Source: Robiginitomaculum sp. (GTDB lineage Bacteria; Pseudomonadota; Alphaproteobacteria; Caulobacterales; Maricaulaceae). From it: a DNA stretch of 49,043 nt. Both the position numbers and the translations under genes were made by a program. The stretch spans positions 1 through 49,043 of the forward strand of contig JALZUP010000053.1 of NCBI GenBank assembly GCA_023301505.1, written 5' to 3'. The notes beneath the pieces are model-generated. The model did no database searches, was not told the origin of the DNA, and saw only the letters and a program-made list of their open reading frames with translations. Each line of letters opens with the position of its first letter. Position 1 is the stretch's first letter. Shown in pieces: positions 47,859 to 49,043 of the stretch.

Positions 47859-49043
47859 TCAAGGTTGCGGTATGTACATGATAGGTGAGTAGGTAGGAGC
47901 CAATGTAGGTTGAGTATCCTGTAGGCCTTCTACCATATTCTGTAACGCTTCTGAGTACAGTTCTAGAGAGTTTACACCTAACCGTTTAAACTCTGCTTGC
48001 ATAGGCCTTTGAAAGCCTTCAACCCAATTCTTGCCTTGGCTTTCCCACGGTCTATTAGGCCAAAGTGTTAAGATGAACGCCTTAGTATCTGCTTCAGCTT
48101 TTTGTAAGTCAGTGTACTGGTGCATACTCAATACTACCGTATTGTACGCATCGATCAACATACTACGTGTTGACTGATCATTCATAGCATTTGCTAGCGT
48201 AGCACTTAGTAGTCTTACACTTGACATATCAACTTCAGGTACTGGAGGCACAGGTGGACCGTCAACACAGATAGGTAGAAACTTTGATGCGCCTGAGGGT
48301 AGTTCTGCTATTACAAGGTACTTACCGGGTGGTACAGTTAACACATACTGTCCTACAGTCGACTCAGCTGTGACTTTAACGTCTTGAAAGTCGTTAGACT
48401 TCAGAACGCGAACATTGACCGGAATAGGATCAGCGTACACTAAGCGTGTAGCATTAGTGACGCTAGTCTTTTCATCAATAATCTTGTCGGGAGCGGTCGG
48501 CGTCAACACTCCGTCATACGAGCTAAGCTCACGTTGTACAGTCTGTACAATCCTCTGGACTTCAATCGTTTCTACAGTCTGAGCAGGAGCTGAAGCAGAT
48601 CCAAGATATGAGATCAGCACCAGCATAACTGACGCCATCATTGTCTTCAACACTGATGGTGCAGCTGCTAAGCTGGTGATGTCATCTGGTGTCTGACCTA
48701 CTAGGGTCTCATACACATCAAACCTACCTTCACCTGTGGTGTCATCTGACCCGGGATCAAAGATGTCGCGTGCATGCTTAGCATGAAACTCACGGAACTC
48801 TACAGTACCACCTAGACGGGCATATCCGTGTCCCACTAGGAATGACTGTGCGCAAGCCCCTTCAGATCCACCTACTGGTGTTGCCATTGAAGTTCCGCTG
48901 AACGCAATACGACCACCTCCACGCTTAGAGGAGATAACTGCAACTCCTGGAGCTGCACCGTCGACAGTTGGTCCTGGGCTTGTGAACGTTGCATGTTGTT
49001 CATGTTGATCAATAGCACCGTATGCAAACGCGTACACTGACCG
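47859..49043 (-). CDS. Subtilisin-like serine protease, C-terminal part (cut by window end)
   Basis: 394 codons, open to the window edge. The first part, SVYAFAYGAIDQHEQHATFT then PGPTVDGAAPGVAV, aligns with subtilisin's block before the catalytic Ser, and GRIAFSGTSMATPVGG supplies the Ser (about residue 52). About 100 residues later a hydrophobic stretch MMASVMLVLISYLGSASAPA looks like a signal peptide inside the chain. Another 240 residues of unknown, beta- then alpha-rich sequence follow. This is the 3' part of the gene at 1-695; the Asn of the oxyanion hole lies in the missing piece. Confidence 0.88.
   Translation of the reverse strand, partial: RSVYAFAYGAIDQHEQHATFTSPGPTVDGAAPGVAVISSKRGGGRIAFSGTSMATPVGGSEGACAQSFLVGHGYARLGGTVEFREFHAKHARDIFDPGSDDTTGEGRFDVYETLVGQTPDDITSLAAAPSVLKTMMASVMLVLISYLGSASAPAQTVETIEVQRIVQTVQRELSSYDGVLTPTAPDKIIDEKTSVTNATRLVYADPIPVNVRVLKSNDFQDVKVTAESTVGQYVLTVPPGKYLVIAELPSGASKFLPICVDGPPVPPVPEVDMSSVRLLSATLANAMNDQSTRSMLIDAYNTVVLSMHQYTDLQKAEADTKAFILTLWPNRPWESQGKNWVEGFQRPMQAEFKRLGVNSLELYSEALQNMVEGLQDTQPTLAPTYSPIMYIPQP

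Noticed and set aside
1-49043. Lysogeny module (integrase, excisionase, repressor, att site)
   Set aside because: No integrase motif, repressor-like gene pair or tRNA-ended repeat was found; small unknown genes could hide a regulator.
1-49043. Stop-codon reassignment
   Set aside because: TAA, TAG and TGA all act as ordinary stops at compact gene joints.

Overview
This window is almost a whole genome of a tailed double-stranded DNA phage (Caudoviricetes, most likely a non-contractile, siphovirus-like particle). Every gene I can support lies on the minus strand, so transcription runs from high to low coordinates. The two ends carry the two halves of one subtilisin-like protease gene: the Asp and His motifs sit at 1-695 and the Ser motif at 47859-49043. 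The map is therefore circular or circularly permuted, and a short piece of that gene (3n+1 nt, very roughly 0.2-0.3 kb by comparison with subtilisin) is missing between the ends. No integrase or repressor is recognisable, so a lytic life style is the simplest reading. The host cannot be fixed from sequence. The CsrA-like N-terminus and the style of the secreted and trypsin-like proteins are compatible with a Planctomycetes or Gram-negative aquatic host, but this is a weak inference.

Layout, following transcription: 36.9-47.8 kb plus the ends carry virion genes (portal, subtilase, DUF1320-type connector, Mu gpI-like protease/scaffold, decoration-like protein, lambda-E-type major capsid protein, neck proteins, tail tube, tail chaperones with a possible -1 frameshift, tape measure, distal tail proteins). 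25.2-36.9 kb is the replication and nucleotide block: SprT-like protein, SNF2 helicase, putative ssDNA-associated protein, a CHC2-Toprim primase fused to an MCM-like AAA+ helicase, MazG-like pyrophosphatase, dNMP kinase, dCMP deaminase, family A DNA polymerase and an SNase-type nuclease. 21.6-25.0 kb holds small accessory genes, a T4 denV-like pyrimidine-dimer glycosylase and an extended CsrA-like protein. 16.2-21.5 kb holds small genes, a sigma-70-like factor, one tRNA and a tRNA-like element. 15.5-16.2 kb is a non-coding, repeat-rich region that looks like a replication origin or master control region. 9.2-15.5 kb carries thymidylate synthase, an ATP-dependent DNA ligase, structured RNA candidates, a VRR-NUC nuclease and many small genes. 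3.3-9.2 kb carries a second sigma-like factor, a TerS candidate, a holin-like protein, a set of GC-richer beta-rich proteins including a trypsin-like protease, then TerL and portal.

Genes are tightly packed, with many ATGA, GTGA and TAATG start/stop overlaps implying translational coupling. Two matched promoters (17813-17850 and 25145-25182) share a box upstream of a near-consensus -35/-10 pair. Intrinsic terminators follow the subtilase, the major capsid gene, the 5-residue-repeat protein, the 16231-16566 gene and the 20920-21447 gene.

The strongest unusual signals are the origin-like region with a 9-bp degenerate repeat whose orientation flips across hairpins and iterons, the CsrA-like protein with a long extension whose gene carries copies of a 12-bp motif also found in a 47-bp inverted repeat, the primase-MCM fusion, the polymerase with Asn in motif C, tRNA-like elements with an intact T-arm and acceptor but abnormal anticodon arms, a roughly 180-nt structured RNA candidate, and four different proteases in one phage.
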